Source of the DNA: Nageia nagi
Taxonomy: Eukaryota > Pinophyta
Assembly (NCBI GenBank): GCA_050084985.1
Contig: JBITNC010000001.1
Span: 19,964,001 to 20,028,000, forward strand
Direction: 5' to 3'
Length of the DNA: 64,000 nt
How positions within the stretch are numbered: position 1 is the stretch's first letter; each line of letters starts with the position of its first letter. Of this stretch, positions 1 through 11,949 are shown piece after piece. The notes beneath the pieces were generated by a model that worked only from the letters and a program-made list of their open reading frames with translations, ran no database searches and was not told where the DNA came from. The position numbers and the translations under genes are program-made.

Positions 1-699
1 TAGGAGTATGATGATTGTTCCACAAGTGATAGTGCTTACTCATTTCATATATAAGATTTTTAACATTAGGGATGAGCATTCTCTTAGGTGATATGGGTCC
101 CAAGTAGGAAAACACAATGCTATGAATAGAATATTCATTGCACAGTCTAAGGATGGGAATGGTGGGGTCATCTATGTGGCATCTTCTAATGGGATGAGCA
201 TTGAGAAGTGAACACTAGAAAGTTTTTTTATCAAGGTTGGTTATTCAAGATCTAACCAATTCTTTCCATATGGGTGCTAACTAGCTAGTAATGTTGATAG
301 ACTCATGTGGATCGCCTTTTTTATTCCTAGACCATTCAAGTGTTTAATTTAAACAAAAAAAAGATCTAATTTTTAAGGATTTTATGAATATTAAAATATG
401 GTTGGTGAGAAGCGTTGAATAGAAAAAGGAGTAGGAGTGCTACATTTCTTTATCACTAACATCTACCACATTATCATATTATGGGATTTTCCTTTTGTTA
501 GACTACCTTTTCTCACTTTCTTGTAAAAGAGTTGATTGGGATGTTGAAGGATATTTAGAAAAAAAAAATTAAATGTTGGTTATTTTGAATATCTAAGTAT
601 ATATAAATTTTCTTCCTCAGTATCACCTCTTTCAAAGAATTTGAATCATCTTTAGGTAATTCATTTGGGTTGGTACTTGTTGAATATACCAAAAATTTT
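1..699. other. No gene recognised; AT-rich repeat-like DNA
   Basis: I see no conserved coding signal, RNA gene or terminal repeat here. Short open frames exist but have no recognisable composition. Confidence 0.4.
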
Positions 700-1440
700 G
701 GTATATATGTGCATGTGGGGTGAACTTCTATATTTTCCATGATTTAGTTTCACTAGGGTTCTCTAGAATATCTTCATGCATGGTTGAAGTTCCTGGTACA
801 GAAGATGGATCATTCCCTAAAAACCTAAGCCATAACTCTTGACCATTGGTCTAAGCTAAAAAAGTGTTCACTACATAGTACAATGACTAAACCATAGTAT
901 TTTAGGGCTGCTAGTTTCTTCTTCATATTAGCTCTAACACTTCTAGATATATTTTGCAAATTTTGATATAAAAATTTGGGAATATTGTAGTTTAGCTCTT
1001 AACTGTACCTCATATTAATGAGAAACTTTAAATAATGTCCCAAAAGAGTCTTTCTTTTCACTCTTTATATATGCATGGTTGTAATATACTTTTCAACCTT
1101 TTGTTCTTCCCTTTGGTGAAATTTATCAAATAGGGCATCATACTGCTCTCTTCCAATTAAGTTTTCACCCTTTGTAGGAAGCCCAAATATTATAACAATT
1201 ATTTCAATAGTTATTTGTATAGTATGACCTCACATCATTACCAAATTTTCTTCAAAACATTTTGTGAACTCCAAAATAGCTTATCATCAAATCCTTGAAA
1301 TGTTTTGAAAAATTATAAAAGATGAATTTTTTGTAAAATTTGAACTACCCTTTGGTCTTTTCTTAATTCAATTGTATTTGTTGATATGTATTTTGGTAAA
1401 CCTAGGATTTACCTCTAAATGAACTAAAAGCACACATATA
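700..1440 (-). pseudogene. Decayed ORF remnant of unknown repeat family
   Basis: On the minus strand, stretches separated by stops and frame changes read like a real protein. Examples are GLPTKGENLIGREQYDALFD (about 1180-1125) and KKKLAALKYYGLVIVL (about 920-870), followed by a segment containing LDQWSRVMA. Basic and aromatic residues are spread as in plant transposon-associated ORFs. I do not recognise the family. The G-L-P-x-x-G-E pattern recalls the N-terminal domains of plant mobile-domain and other transposon proteins, but that is only a resemblance. No start or stop can be assigned. Confidence 0.35.
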
Positions 1441-2121
1441 TTTTATTGTATGATAAATCTATGTTAATTAACTTATATAAATATACATGAATAAGGGTAT
1501 TTAATAATTAGATAACAAAATAACAAAGTTTTATTGATTTCAAGATGGAAAATACAACTACACACACTAAAGATAAAGGAATCGAGTAAAAGATAAATAC
1601 CTATGTATCCTTACCTATATTAATATAGAGGATATGATAGATGAACTTATGAAAGATAAATGACCTTGCTATGCAAACCCCAAGGCCAATTGCAAAATGA
1701 AGGATAGCATAGGTGCTAGTCTTTAAAAGCTCAACATTGGCATGGATCTTAGTGCAAGTGTGAGCATTCTTAAGGAATGGGGTTCTCCAATAAGGATATA
1801 TGGTAGTAGATATGATGATAAGTTAAATTGAGTATATAATCATTAAAATGGATAGTAAATATTTGCTCGAGTGATAACAAGATTCTAATCTTAATAGATA
1901 GTATTTAGAAATATGCAAGTGTAGAGTACTAGCTATTGATATGTAATCTTGATATACTTTCCCCACATTAGAGATACTTACATTTATATCAAGCATGATT
2001 CACCATTTTACAACCTGAGAAATATCTGATAATAAGAAAAAAATATGATTAAATGTGACTAAATATGATTACATGTGTGTTTTGAGTTGCATCTAAGTGG
2101 GAACGTGTTAAGGTGGCCACT

Positions 2122-2152
2122 TTTAGGTCTCAAAATATGCCCCCTTTGTAAG
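2122..2152 (-). repeat. Possible minus-strand polypurine tract and LTR edge
   Basis: Read on the minus strand, a purine-rich run (acaaagggggcata) is followed by TGAGACCTAAAAGTGG. This resembles the PPT/LTR junctions seen at 48411-48440 and, inverted, at 63909-63935 (PPT then TGTAGA..CCTAAAAATG). The LTR would extend toward lower coordinates. I could not find its other end or a partner. Confidence 0.25.
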
Positions 2153-2763
2153 TATAATGAATTTGAATCTTGAAAGGATCTTATGCTTGCATAGGAAGTA
2201 AATGTAAGTAGAAGAAAAATTTGACACATCCCCAGTTTAGCTTTCTAGATAATCAAGGATTTGATGATGTGTATTTCCCCTTCTTTACCTAGGTATTGAG
2301 ATGTAATGCCTTGCATGTAGTAGAATCAACCAAGAGCAAAGAATGAAACCTAAAAATGAGAGGTAAATAATTTTAAACACATATATGATTGTTAACTCAT
2401 AAAAGGTATAACAATGAATAATAAGGGAGAACATCATAGCATTTTATCAAATAATATAGAAATAATGGAGCAAGAATGAAATTAATATAATATGCATACT
2501 GACTACCATAGTGATTGTAGTAATAATAGATTCAAAAATGGTTGATTCTTTCTTGGATTAGATTATATGTTATGTATTTTTGATGTAAATGACTCAAATG
2601 CCATATTGAATGCATTAATAATAGAAATATAAATGTAAAAAAAATTATTATATTTTGAGTTGCTTTTGTGTAATTTTCTACACTTCACTTTGTAAGATTT
2701 TGGGGTCCACCAAAAACCCCATTTTATTCTATTTTAATATAAATTACACCTTTAACAACCAAT

Positions 2764-2783
2764 ACACACACACACACACACAC
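2764..2783. repeat. (AC)n microsatellite
   Basis: Ten perfect AC dinucleotides in otherwise non-repetitive AT-rich DNA. Confidence 0.9.
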
Positions 2784-2872
2784 CATATTAAGAACACTAA
2801 ATACATAAATACTCAATATTTCATTCTTAGATGCATACATAAGAAATCATGATAAAAGTATATCCACATATT

Positions 2873-3195
2873 CATGGGATACATGCCCCATTACTAGATG
2901 GAACACATGCAATTAGAACCATATATGTTAACATTGTCATGGGGTGTGTGCCCCATTTCTAGATGCAATACATAAATAAATAATAATAATATGGTGACAA
3001 TTAGTTGAGATCTAACCGATATAGATGACTCAAAGAAATGGTTAGTTTGAATATTTCTCAACCATGTTATGAGATATGTCATTAATTGTCATGAGGTACA
3101 TGCCTTATTCTTATATGTGATTATGAGTGATGGTTAGTTAAGACCTAACAAACAAATATGAATCATTGATGATTGGTTTGAATATTTCCTAATCT
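2873..3195. repeat. Imperfect local tandem repeats
   Basis: A motif of the form catgrggtrcatgccccat..ctagatg recurs starting at 2873, 2938 and 3090. A second motif, gttagttRagaYctaac followed by ttgaatatttc, recurs about 136 bp apart (around 2995-3062 and 3130-3195). The units are diverged. No coding role is apparent; this could be part of an old LTR. Confidence 0.55.
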
Positions 3196-4639
3196 TACAA
3201 ATGATTAAATACAAAGTAGAGATAAGGTTAGGAATACTTCCTATGACTTTTACACCATGCTAATTTGCTAAAAATTGGTATGATTAATGCCTTTGTAACT
3301 CAATATCCATGCTAGCTTTAGTGTGCATACTAATGATTTTGCAATGTATGCTTCTATTGTAGAAGTTACAACCTATAGTATGATATATGATCTTGAAAAA
3401 TATGTTTTCATTCCTAATATCTTATAATAGAGTGCTTGATTTTTTAATGAATAGGTTGGATCCAAGAATGAAAGTGCTAGGAAAGGCATTATTCTTTAAT
3501 TGGATTTCTATTCATGCGTACAAAAACTTGATTCTCCAAAATATGTTAGTCCTATATTGAATTTTAGACCACTTGTAGTTGGAGGGCTTATGAGTTTTGT
3601 ACTAAGTTTGTGAATGTAAAGGAATGATAGTGTTGGTGTTGTAGCCAGCATGGGTGTTAAGGTAAGCATGGATGTGATGATCTATTATGAATTTGGGTGT
3701 AAAACTATTTGATACCAAATAAAATTGTACTAAGGGTAGAAAAATCATGTTTTGGATACATAAAGGGTAAAAGGGGGTTGTTAATTAATGTCTTCATCAT
3801 TAAATATATCCTAATTTAGTGTTAAGTAGGCCAGATAGTTACTTATTTCTCACTTTCATTAGTTAGAAATTAAGCTCTAGTGCATGAGGAGTTGGGTGAG
3901 CTTTATTAGATGATTGAGAGCCTTGTGTGAGATTAACATTACAAGGTAAGTGATTTAGCTTGTGAATTATAGTAATTTGGTCCCTTTTCATGGGTTTTGC
4001 TAGAGTTTTAATCCAATTTTTCATTTCAAGATGAAGATTACAAAGCAAGAGAATCATAGGGCTTAGCTCTTATGACACTACAAGATTTCTACACATGTGG
4101 TAGGTGGTCTAGATAATTCTAGTGCTTTATTTCAGGAATTTAGTGTTTAAAATGAGATGGCTAGGAAAAATTGTAGGTGTTTTGGGTTAGGATTTTAGTG
4201 GTTAGGTCATAGTCATTTTTGTATTTGGAGTGGTTAACTAGGCTTGGGACCATGATCTTATGGAATCATGAGGGTAAATGGAGTTTCCCCCAAATTTTGA
4301 AAAAATAAGGCTCAAGAAGCCCAACATGGGTGCTAATGTTAGTGTGGGTGTTGGCTCAATAGAAGGGATTCTAGAATGGAAAATTGTATAACCAACTATA
4401 GTATTGATTAATGTGTACTAAAAATATTTAAATAAGTGCTTGTAGTGTTGCCAATTTCTCATGGAGCTGAAGTGTATATCTAAGAGCTAGAAGAAGTGCT
4501 TAGTTATGAAGGATAAACTCTTAAAGGAGGAGATGTGTGTACTTTAACATGTTTGTATGGGATATCTCATCCATAATTCATAAGTTTGAGTGGAAAAAAA
4601 GTTACTTATGACCTTGATGGACAAATGTTCCGAGAGGAC
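3196..4639. other. No gene recognised
   Basis: AT-rich and repeat-like. I see weak coding-like stretches near the right end that could be the N-terminal part of the split ORF starting about 4640, but nothing I can frame. Confidence 0.35.
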
Positions 4640-5920
4640 CAACACATTTTATCTTCCTACTAGGGAGATTACAATATTACCTAAGGATATTCATAGGATT
4701 GTATAGGTTCTTATAAAGAGGAGTCCTATATTCTTTGAGGAAGGGATGATTACTGAGTAAGGCAAATGGTATGCAAATTGGTTGATAGGGTTTCCAAAGT
4801 ATCATGAGGGGAAGAAGGGTGCCTTCCTTCATCATGCCTTTAAGAGCAATATGAAGAGGTTTAGGTGAGTTTGATTGATTATGGTGTTATGCTTTGATAG
4901 TATTATGTATCCATACAAGAATCATAAGGTGTTTCTACTTGGAATGATATAAGTAGTATATCAAAGACATAGGATCATCATTGTGCATGGTCATCATATA
5001 TTATTGCTCATATCTAACATGAATTGCACAAGTTCATGAAGGTGCAAAAGAGTGGTAAGAGAATGACACACTCGTTTGTGCTACAATGTTGGTAATATGA
5101 TCATATTATGATGGTAAGGCCTAAATACCTTCTTGTACAAGGAATAGCTCTAGATCATCCAAGATGGTATTAATGGATGAGGCATGGAAAGATTACACAA
5201 GTCCATAAGATCATGAAGGTATACAATAAAGTGATGGATGGATTGATCGGTAGTAACTTAACCAACATGGTTTTTTTATTAGTTTATATGTTTAAGGAAG
5301 AGACTAACTCATAAATTTGATTTTGCAAGAGATATGATCTATAAAGCTTATGCAGCTATACCTTATTAGTCAAATGAGCTAGGTGGTGAGTTGGATTAGC
5401 AATGTACACTAGGATATCTTTATACATGGAAGACATTTGCAAAGCCATATAAATTTGAGAGGGTCATGAGCTAGTTTTGTTGGAGGTAAGACATTCCACT
5501 AAAATGCAAGTTTGTTGTTAGGAATGGAAGGTATAAGACACATAACCCTTAACCTTTATGGGAATCCTCCCAAGTGGGTGGAGGAATGGAGGCCTCCTCA
5601 AGATCATGGATTAGTGAGTGAATCAAATAGTTTGGGAGATGAAGATAATAATGGACCTTAATTTAATCATACTTATTTGACATGATGGGTTAGAGCTAGA
5701 CCGAATCCACTAGGATTATATAGGCTGGAATGGTTGGTGGAGGCTATAGAGGGAGAAGCTAAGGAAGAAGAAGAGGAGGTGGAGAAAGATGATGGGGGAT
5801 ATAAAGAGGAAGAGGATGTGTGGGTGTAGGGGCCAAAATAACATGGAAAGCATGGAGGATGGGATGTGCCCATTGATATTCCCATTGTAGAGACTCAATA
5901 ACAGCTCAAGAATGAGCTTA

Positions 5921-6006
5921 GTAAGTATATTATTTTGTGTACCTCCAAGTTAATCTTAATATAAGAATAATATGACTAACATACATGCCTTATTTTGGTT
6001 TTATAG
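5921..6006 (+). other. Predicted 86-bp spliceosomal intron
   Basis: The donor is GTAAGTATAT. A branch-like tatgactaac lies about 26-35 nt before the 3' end, and the acceptor is ggttttatag. Joining the exons makes a split codon (A + AT) and keeps the frame open as LNQTKLDK up to 6026, in phase with the sequence right of Element III. This is inference from sequence only. Confidence 0.5.
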
Positions 6007-6021
6007 ATCAAACAAAGCTAG

Positions 6022-6026
6022 ACAAG
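6022..6026. repeat. Candidate target site duplication of Element III (left)
   Basis: acaag lies just before TGTAGATGCC. The best right-hand partner is acaac at 49151-49155, which overlaps the last bases of the 3' LTR as drawn. Removing the element between these copies restores the coding phase of the interrupted ORF. Confidence 0.45.
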
Positions 6027-6751
6027 TGTAGATGCCTAAAAATTATTTATTATTTATTTAATAAATTATATTTATACTTATGTGATTTAATGCAATATTA
6101 CATATGATAAGATAAAGTTGATATTACAATGCAATGCCATGTGTTTTATTAAATGATATATCATTTATCATGGTTCATATTTTAAAGTATCTTGAATATA
6201 ATAGTGATTATATTATTACAAGAGGTTAGCTTTCACTCCTTTTTATATCTTTCTAGGCTATATAAATAGGAGGAATAGGTTGATCTACATAGATCATATC
6301 TTTTTGATATGATAAGAACTCTGATAGGTGGTTCTCAACTGTAATAGTATCTCTATACATCACTTATCATTAGAATTTGTCATACTTTAAGATATAGATT
6401 TTCTATCTTTAGCACACATTATAATTCAACATATTCCATGTAGTTAATGGCATGCTTCTCCTATGCTAATAGTGATATACATCTTCTAGATCAGAGGTTC
6501 TACATTTTAGTGGTCAAGTAGTTGATTCATGCCCATGTAGATCCACTATGAACTTACCACATATTGGATCCCAATCCTCCAAAGTTACATAGCCTTTTAT
6601 TATTAAGGATTGCACATACACTTCATATCAGATGCATATGTTTCATGTACATTTATTATATTTGATATAGTGTACATTTTCATCCCTTTTTATATTGTAG
6701 ATCAATTTATTTATTATGTACATTTATATGTTGCACAATTTGAGGTCTTCA
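6027..6751 (+). repeat. 5' LTR of Element III
   Basis: Collinear over its whole length with 48427-49153. It starts TGTAGATGCC and ends ..GAGGTCTTCA. It contains a TATA box (TATATAAATA, 6259-6268), about 235 bp from the start. No clear primer-binding site was recognised just downstream. Confidence 0.85.
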
Positions 6752-7038
6752 TATTAGTGAACCTGACATTCTTACACACCTAGATCTTGATCTACTACAT
6801 CCCTTATATAGAGTCATGAATCCATTTTCACTATTATCTCTTCCCTTACTTGAGGTGCTTAGAGTAATAGCTAAGGAAAAATGATAAGACCAAAGTTTAT
6901 TCTACATAAGTTTTAAAGATAGATCTAAATGAATATTAACCTAGGGTTTCTAAAAGTAATGTTCATTTTAAGGATATTAGGAGAAGTGTTAGGGTTAATC
7001 TTGATTTACCTCTATAAGAGCTTGATCCCAATGACCAG

Positions 7039-9030
7039 ATGGATACTAATGAAGATAATGATACTAAATCTACAAGTTCTAGTAAGAATATGGATATTAT
7101 TATAAAAAATTGTAATAAGCTTAATGTGTCTATAGATGATTATGATTTTGAAAATATAAGTTTGGAAATACGTGTAGATTCTTATGATAGTGATGCTAAA
7201 ATTGAAGAGTTAGAATTCCTATCCATGTTATATTAATAAAAGAATTGCTATCTAATAAAGAAAAGTTGGAATATTATCTTACTAATAATTTTGAAAGTGT
7301 TATTGATATTCTAACCAATTATGAATGATTAGAACAAGATACTGTAGCTTGCAAGCCTTAGATAGTTTATTTTCTTATGAAAATGTAGGTTCCTAAAAAT
7401 GAAGGGTCTGCATTACTAATCAAGATTTCACCAAGGATGTGCAAGCCTATACACACACTAGTAGAGTAGAGTGGACGTTACAAAGTCTTTGAAAGAAGTG
7501 ACCATTGAAGATGATGATAAGAAAAGTGATGATGATTTTGAACACCTGATTCTTAATCTTGCACATTACAATACAAGTATGCTTCATAAGAAAGTTAAGA
7601 GGATTTCAAATAATGAAGAAATTATGGTCGAAGTTAAAAAAAAACTAGCTACTATAATTTATAATGCTTATACATATCACCCTAATTGGTCAAAAGAAGA
7701 TTAAAATATCAAGCTTGATGCTCAAGAAATCAACTTATTTCAACAAGCTAATGAGGAACAATAATTAGAGTTTATGTTAGAATTGGTTGAAAGGCTTGAA
7801 CATAAATGAACAAACATAATAGGATCATATGTACCACTCAACAAAAAATAACTTAGAGATGCAAACAAATCCTCCTCTCAAATTATCAACATACTCCCAC
7901 AAACCCCTCCACCATCCTCAAAGAATAACATACCTATAGTTCAAACACAGTAGCCAAGAAAAGCTCCTATAGTATCAAATAATGAAAAAATAATAGATAA
8001 AAGAATTGAAAAATTAAAAAAAAAAAAGTTGCTTAATGATGATGAAGATGATTTCTTATTTTGTTTAAAACATCCATTAACTGATAGAATTGTTTCTAAA
8101 GTGCTTGTTGGTAAAAGGAATGTGAAATTTACAAAATTTTATGGTTTTTGAGATCCAAAAATGCATGTTAGAAAATTTAAAGAGGAAGCTATAGAATATA
8201 TCTAGGATAAAGATATGCTTGCAAAATTTTTTTCAAGTAGTTTAAAAGATAATGCATTGAACTGGCATTTAGTCTTCCTAAAAAAGTATTGATAAATATG
8301 AAGATTTGATATATCAATTTTTGAGGCATTTTACATATAATATTGTAAGCAAAGTTCAATTTATAGATTTGTGCAAAATTAAGCAATTACCTAACCAATC
8401 TTTGTCTAATTTTGTGAAAATACCGAACAAACTACAAAAAAGGTTATTGTTCCTGAGCAAAATTTAAAGGACACTTTTGCAAATGCTTTATTACCTATGT
8501 AAAAATTATTGGTTATCTCTAACCATGATTTAACATTAGCTAAAATGATAGATATTTTGTTTAAAAAATAAGATTGTATAAAGAAACTTTATAATATATG
8601 CTCTAAAAATATCCAATATATGAAAAGAAAGATGAATCTCCATTATATGAAAAGAAAGCTAAACCTTAAGTATATGGAAAGAAACTATAAGTTGCAATTG
8701 CTAATGTTGATAGAAGAGATAGTAGACCATAAAGAAAGTTTATAAGGCTAATTGATGTTGTTGATAATATTCTTAATGTGTTATTAAAAGAGGAACTTAT
8801 TATGCTTCTACCAATGGTTTAGCATCACTTTCCTAATGGTGTTCCTAAAAATTATAGGTATGAATAATTTTGTAATCATCATAGGAAACCAAGGCACCTA
8901 ACAAAAAATTGTAGGATTTTAAGAAACATCGTTTAGGACTTCATTAACAAGAAACCAATTTGGATGGATGATCATGTTGAAGCAGCTAATGTGCCTATAC
9001 ACATTGATAATGAATAATTTGAGATATTTA
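7039..9030 (+). pseudogene. gag: Element III gag (decayed)
   Basis: It opens with an acidic N-terminal segment (7039-7236 and 7471-7704 are open). The capsid-like Retrotrans_gag region follows at about 8090-8560 with typical strings: KFTKFYGF, DPKMHVRKFKEEAIEYI, DKDMLAKFFSSSLKDNALNW and KLLVISNHDLTLAK. About 8850-8950 reads as a C/H-rich segment (CNHHRKP..LTKNCRILRNIVQDFINK). This matches the C-terminal zinc-knuckle-like part of plant Tat-type gag proteins. Stops and several frame changes make it non-functional. Leader 6752-7038 lies upstream. Confidence 0.75.
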
Positions 9031-9687
9031 TGAATCCATTACCAAACATAACTCAACAACCAAGGGGATTCATTAGTTTGCTAAATACTTCACACTATAT
9101 GTGTTATTATTTTTCTTACAAAGATGGATGCAAGAAACAATGGCAACAAGTGAAACAAGACCAAAATAACATGTAGAATGGAAGAGAGTATGAAACAAAT
9201 GCCACTAATGGTGTGCATGCATGTTTGCATGTATCCAACAACATGAAATATACTACTAAAAAGGCACCTATTTTTGAACATGCCTCCACCAAATACGTAT
9301 GGGTTACTAAACCATCCTAGGTATGCAAAGTTATCACCTAAAATTGAAAAATTTCAATTCATAGTGTATGATAGATAGGTTATTTTTTGGGAGGAAAATG
9401 TGTATGTTTCATAGTCATAAGGGATAAATCATTATTTTATTGATCTTATAGGTAAGTTTTGAACAAATTCCCTATACATTTTTTATGCTAAATCATTAAA
9501 AATCATATCATTGATGATGTACAACCTATTGCCACATCACTAATGGCATGCATTTCCCTAATTTGAATAAAATACAATAGTATATTCATTATCTGCAATA
9601 TGTGTTGATGCATTTTAAATTGGCAAACTAGGGTTCTAAGTTGATTAAAGTAAAAAAATGAAACATATTTGTTATTGATTTTATATG
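9031..9687 (+). other. Element III internal DNA, no pol recognised
   Basis: Between the gag remnant and the Element I insertion I find no protease, RT, RNase H or integrase motif. Codon-like stretches are short and broken. Confidence 0.5.
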
Positions 9688-9692
9688 GTATC
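9688..9692. repeat. Target site duplication of Element I (left)
   Basis: gtatc, against gtacc at 26440-26444. They match at four of five bases and the difference is a transition. Confidence 0.75.
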
Positions 9693-10477
9693 TATATTCC
9701 TCTAGAATAACACTCAAAATTTGGGTAATTCTACTATTCTTCATTCTTTATTATTTCATTCTTTAGTACCCAAGAGCTGTGTATATAAGAGCACCTGAGG
9801 GGGAACATTATTCTTTTAGAGTCTTCATTTGTTGTAAAATTTTGTATTCTTTCATCATAAATCCCTCCTATTCTTTTTTTTTTCCTTAGGGTGTTGGGAG
9901 TCATTTTTTATTATTACCCAAGAATTATATGAATAAAGCCACTAGGGAGTTTTGTCATTCTTTAGTACATGGGGATTATATAAATCAGGTTACCCAAACG
10001 TTATGTCAATAAGATTTGTGTCAATTTTATATTCTTTTATTCTTTAGTGAATGAGAATTGAGAGTCCTCAAGAATCATGTTATCTTCTTGGAGTATCCTT
10101 AAGAATTCATGTATGTAAAATTTCTCGAAGTCATGTTTATTGTCTTAAAGTCAATAGGAATTGTTGGCACATATGTCCAAAACTTGTACATATTCAAAGT
10201 TCCATTTTTGAAGATCATCAATAAAGCTTGAGGATTTTGAAGGATGATGTAACTCTTTATATTAGTGCAAGATTTATTTGCTTATCTCTTTATTGTAACT
10301 CTTTATATTTTTATTCCTTTCCTATTACTTTGGAACTAACATATAAATTGGAGATTGAGTAGAAAACCAACATGAGAACATCCTCACCACTTTCTACTCT
10401 TTCAAGTAGCCTACCATTTTAGGAAGTGGAGAACATGACTAGACCAAACCCTTGAGGTTATGCTATACCGATCAATA
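9693..10477 (+). repeat. 5' LTR of Element I (internally deleted, 785 bp)
   Basis: It matches both ends of the 2108-bp 3' LTR (24332-26439) but lacks about 1.3 kb. Similarity stops after ggatgatg at about 10249 and resumes near 10275 (ttatttgcttatctc). TATA box TATATAAG lies at 9782-9789, only 90 bp into the LTR. The end reads CAATA where the partner has CAACA. Confidence 0.85.
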
Positions 10478-10679
10478 GTAGCTAGTTCTATTTTTGGCAT
10501 GCTTGATATGACATGAGCTAAATATCATATTTATCAAGCATTATTAGGCCTGATAACCTTGTCTAATGGGTTATCAAATTGATCCTTCAATATTATAAGA
10601 TTTTTGTAACCATATTGGTGATTTTGTTATCAACCAATCATAGTTTTTTAAACCCTGGTACCTCCAAAATGTAGACTAA
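10478..10679 (+). other. Element I leader; weak candidate primer-binding site
   Basis: About 17-20 bp after the LTR, ttttTGGCATGC (Element II: ttttTGGTGTGCC) is the only TGG-starting string conserved in both copies. It could be a decayed tRNA primer site, but I cannot name the tRNA. Confidence 0.3.
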
Positions 10680-11558
10680 CTAGAAGTAGTGCCAAAAATT
10701 CCCTTAAATAGCCTAGATTTCAAGAGCTATCACTTCCTCATAGAAGGATTTGATGAAATATATCTCAAGTTATGTCTCCTTTGATCCCTTGAAGGATACA
10801 CCTTTATTAGTTGTATTTGACTCATTCCCAAAAAATCCTTCACCTCTTATACATTCTCCAAGTATCGCTCAATCAATAATTTTTTTTGCCTAGAATAATA
10901 GTCATCCTTTGGTTGTACCTACTAATTCACCACCTATACCTTAAGTAGCTTTTAAAGTTTTACCTAAGTATGATGGCTCTAAAAAGATGCCATATGAGCA
11001 CTATCAAGATGTATCATCATTAGCTTCAAACTTTGACATCACTAATGAAACTATGATGACAAGGTTATTATCACATTCTTTTGAAGAAAAAGCAACCAAA
11101 TGGTTCAAAAATCTCACCTCCTAATCTATAAATTCATGTTGAGAGTTATCTCAGGCCTTGATTAAAAGATTTTCTACAAATGGTGATGATAGCATATTCC
11201 TTGGCCTCATAGCATGTATCAAAAGATATCTGCATGAATCTATTAATGATTTTAATATTAGATTTGAAAGAACATGGAAATCCATACCAACAAGGATTAG
11301 ACCAATAAATGCTCAAGCTCTAGTATATTACTAAAAAGATTTCCTTCTTAACCTCAATATGCTTATTGTTATGTCAAGAGATACATTGTTATATGTTTAC
11401 TAGATAGAAAATACTATAGAACATACCTTGGTGTCCTTTGGTAAAATGTAACTCAGAATAATCATGGTTGTATTTCCAAATTTACCTCCTAAGTAGACTC
11501 TACAAATATGTCACCCTAGAGTTCTAGCCTTACCAACATTACTTGCTCTTACATCCAT

Positions 11559-11563
11559 AAACA
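11559..11563. repeat. Target site duplication of copia element (left)
   Basis: aaaca, identical to 14905-14909. In Element II the homologous unoccupied site reads ccataagcattattactaaa (32710-32729). Confidence 0.95.
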
Positions 11564-11850
11564 TGTTGGAAGTATTTCTAACATGATTCCTAAGTCCTAA
11601 GTTATTAGGATTAATTAATTAGGACTAAAGTATTTTCCTAAGTATCTAGGTCTAAGTATTTATTAGTTTATTGTTATAACAAGTAATTTGTCATGTAGTG
11701 ATCTAAGGGTGATACATATAGTGTGAGTTAGAGTATTTTATGGTCATGAGAATATTATTCTCAACTTCTTATCTTGTCTTGTAAAAGCTTTCTTAAGCCT
11801 ATATATGTAACTCATTTTGATGAATAATATAGAATATTTTAGTTCTCTCA
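11564..11850 (+). repeat. 5' LTR of non-autonomous copia
   Basis: It begins TGTTGGAAG and ends GTTCTCTCA. The same length as the 3' LTR at 14618-14904. A TATA-like cctatatatgtaac lies near its 3' third. Confidence 0.95.
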
Positions 11851-11852
11851 AA

Positions 11853-11864
11853 TGGTATCAGAGC
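11853..11864 (+). promoter_or_regulatory. Primer-binding site, tRNA-iMet type
   Basis: TGGTATCAGAGC lies two bases after the 5' LTR. This is the classic plant copia site complementary to the 3' end of initiator tRNA-Met. Confidence 0.95.
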
Positions 11865-11949
11865 TGAATCGATCATAGGGTTAGAGTGGGTGAAGTCTTG
11901 AAGGATCTTATCAAGCTCCTCAAGGACTATCATCAGAATTATTGAGCTT

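Larger units (their letters stand above)
4640..6026 (+). pseudogene. Left part of a decayed coiled-coil ORF (split by Element III)
   Basis: One main frame can be followed through many single stops. It contains KRSPIFFEEGMIT (about 4720), GKWYANWLIGFPKYHEGKKG (about 4760-4820), HHAFKSNMKRFR, and CFDSIMYPYKNHKVFLLGM (about 4893-4948). A later open stretch from about 5730 is strongly acidic (EAKEEEEEVEKDD) and leads into QLKNEL. There a GT-AG intron follows, and the frame resumes as NQTKLDK up to the insertion point. The stops are mostly TAG, TAA or TGA where Gln, Trp or Arg would fit. The protein continues in phase at 49153. I do not recognise the family; a transposon-borne ORF and a dead host gene are both possible. 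Confidence 0.5.

Noticed and set aside
5673-5898. Two overlapping Ser/Pro/Phe-rich frames on the minus strand
   Set aside because: Antisense to the acidic EAKEEEEEVEKDD stretch of the split ORF, which is in phase with its other exons.
11636-11870. tRNA gene suggested by TGGTATCAGAGC
   Set aside because: Only the 12-bp primer-complementary site is present; there is no cloverleaf or box A/B arrangement.
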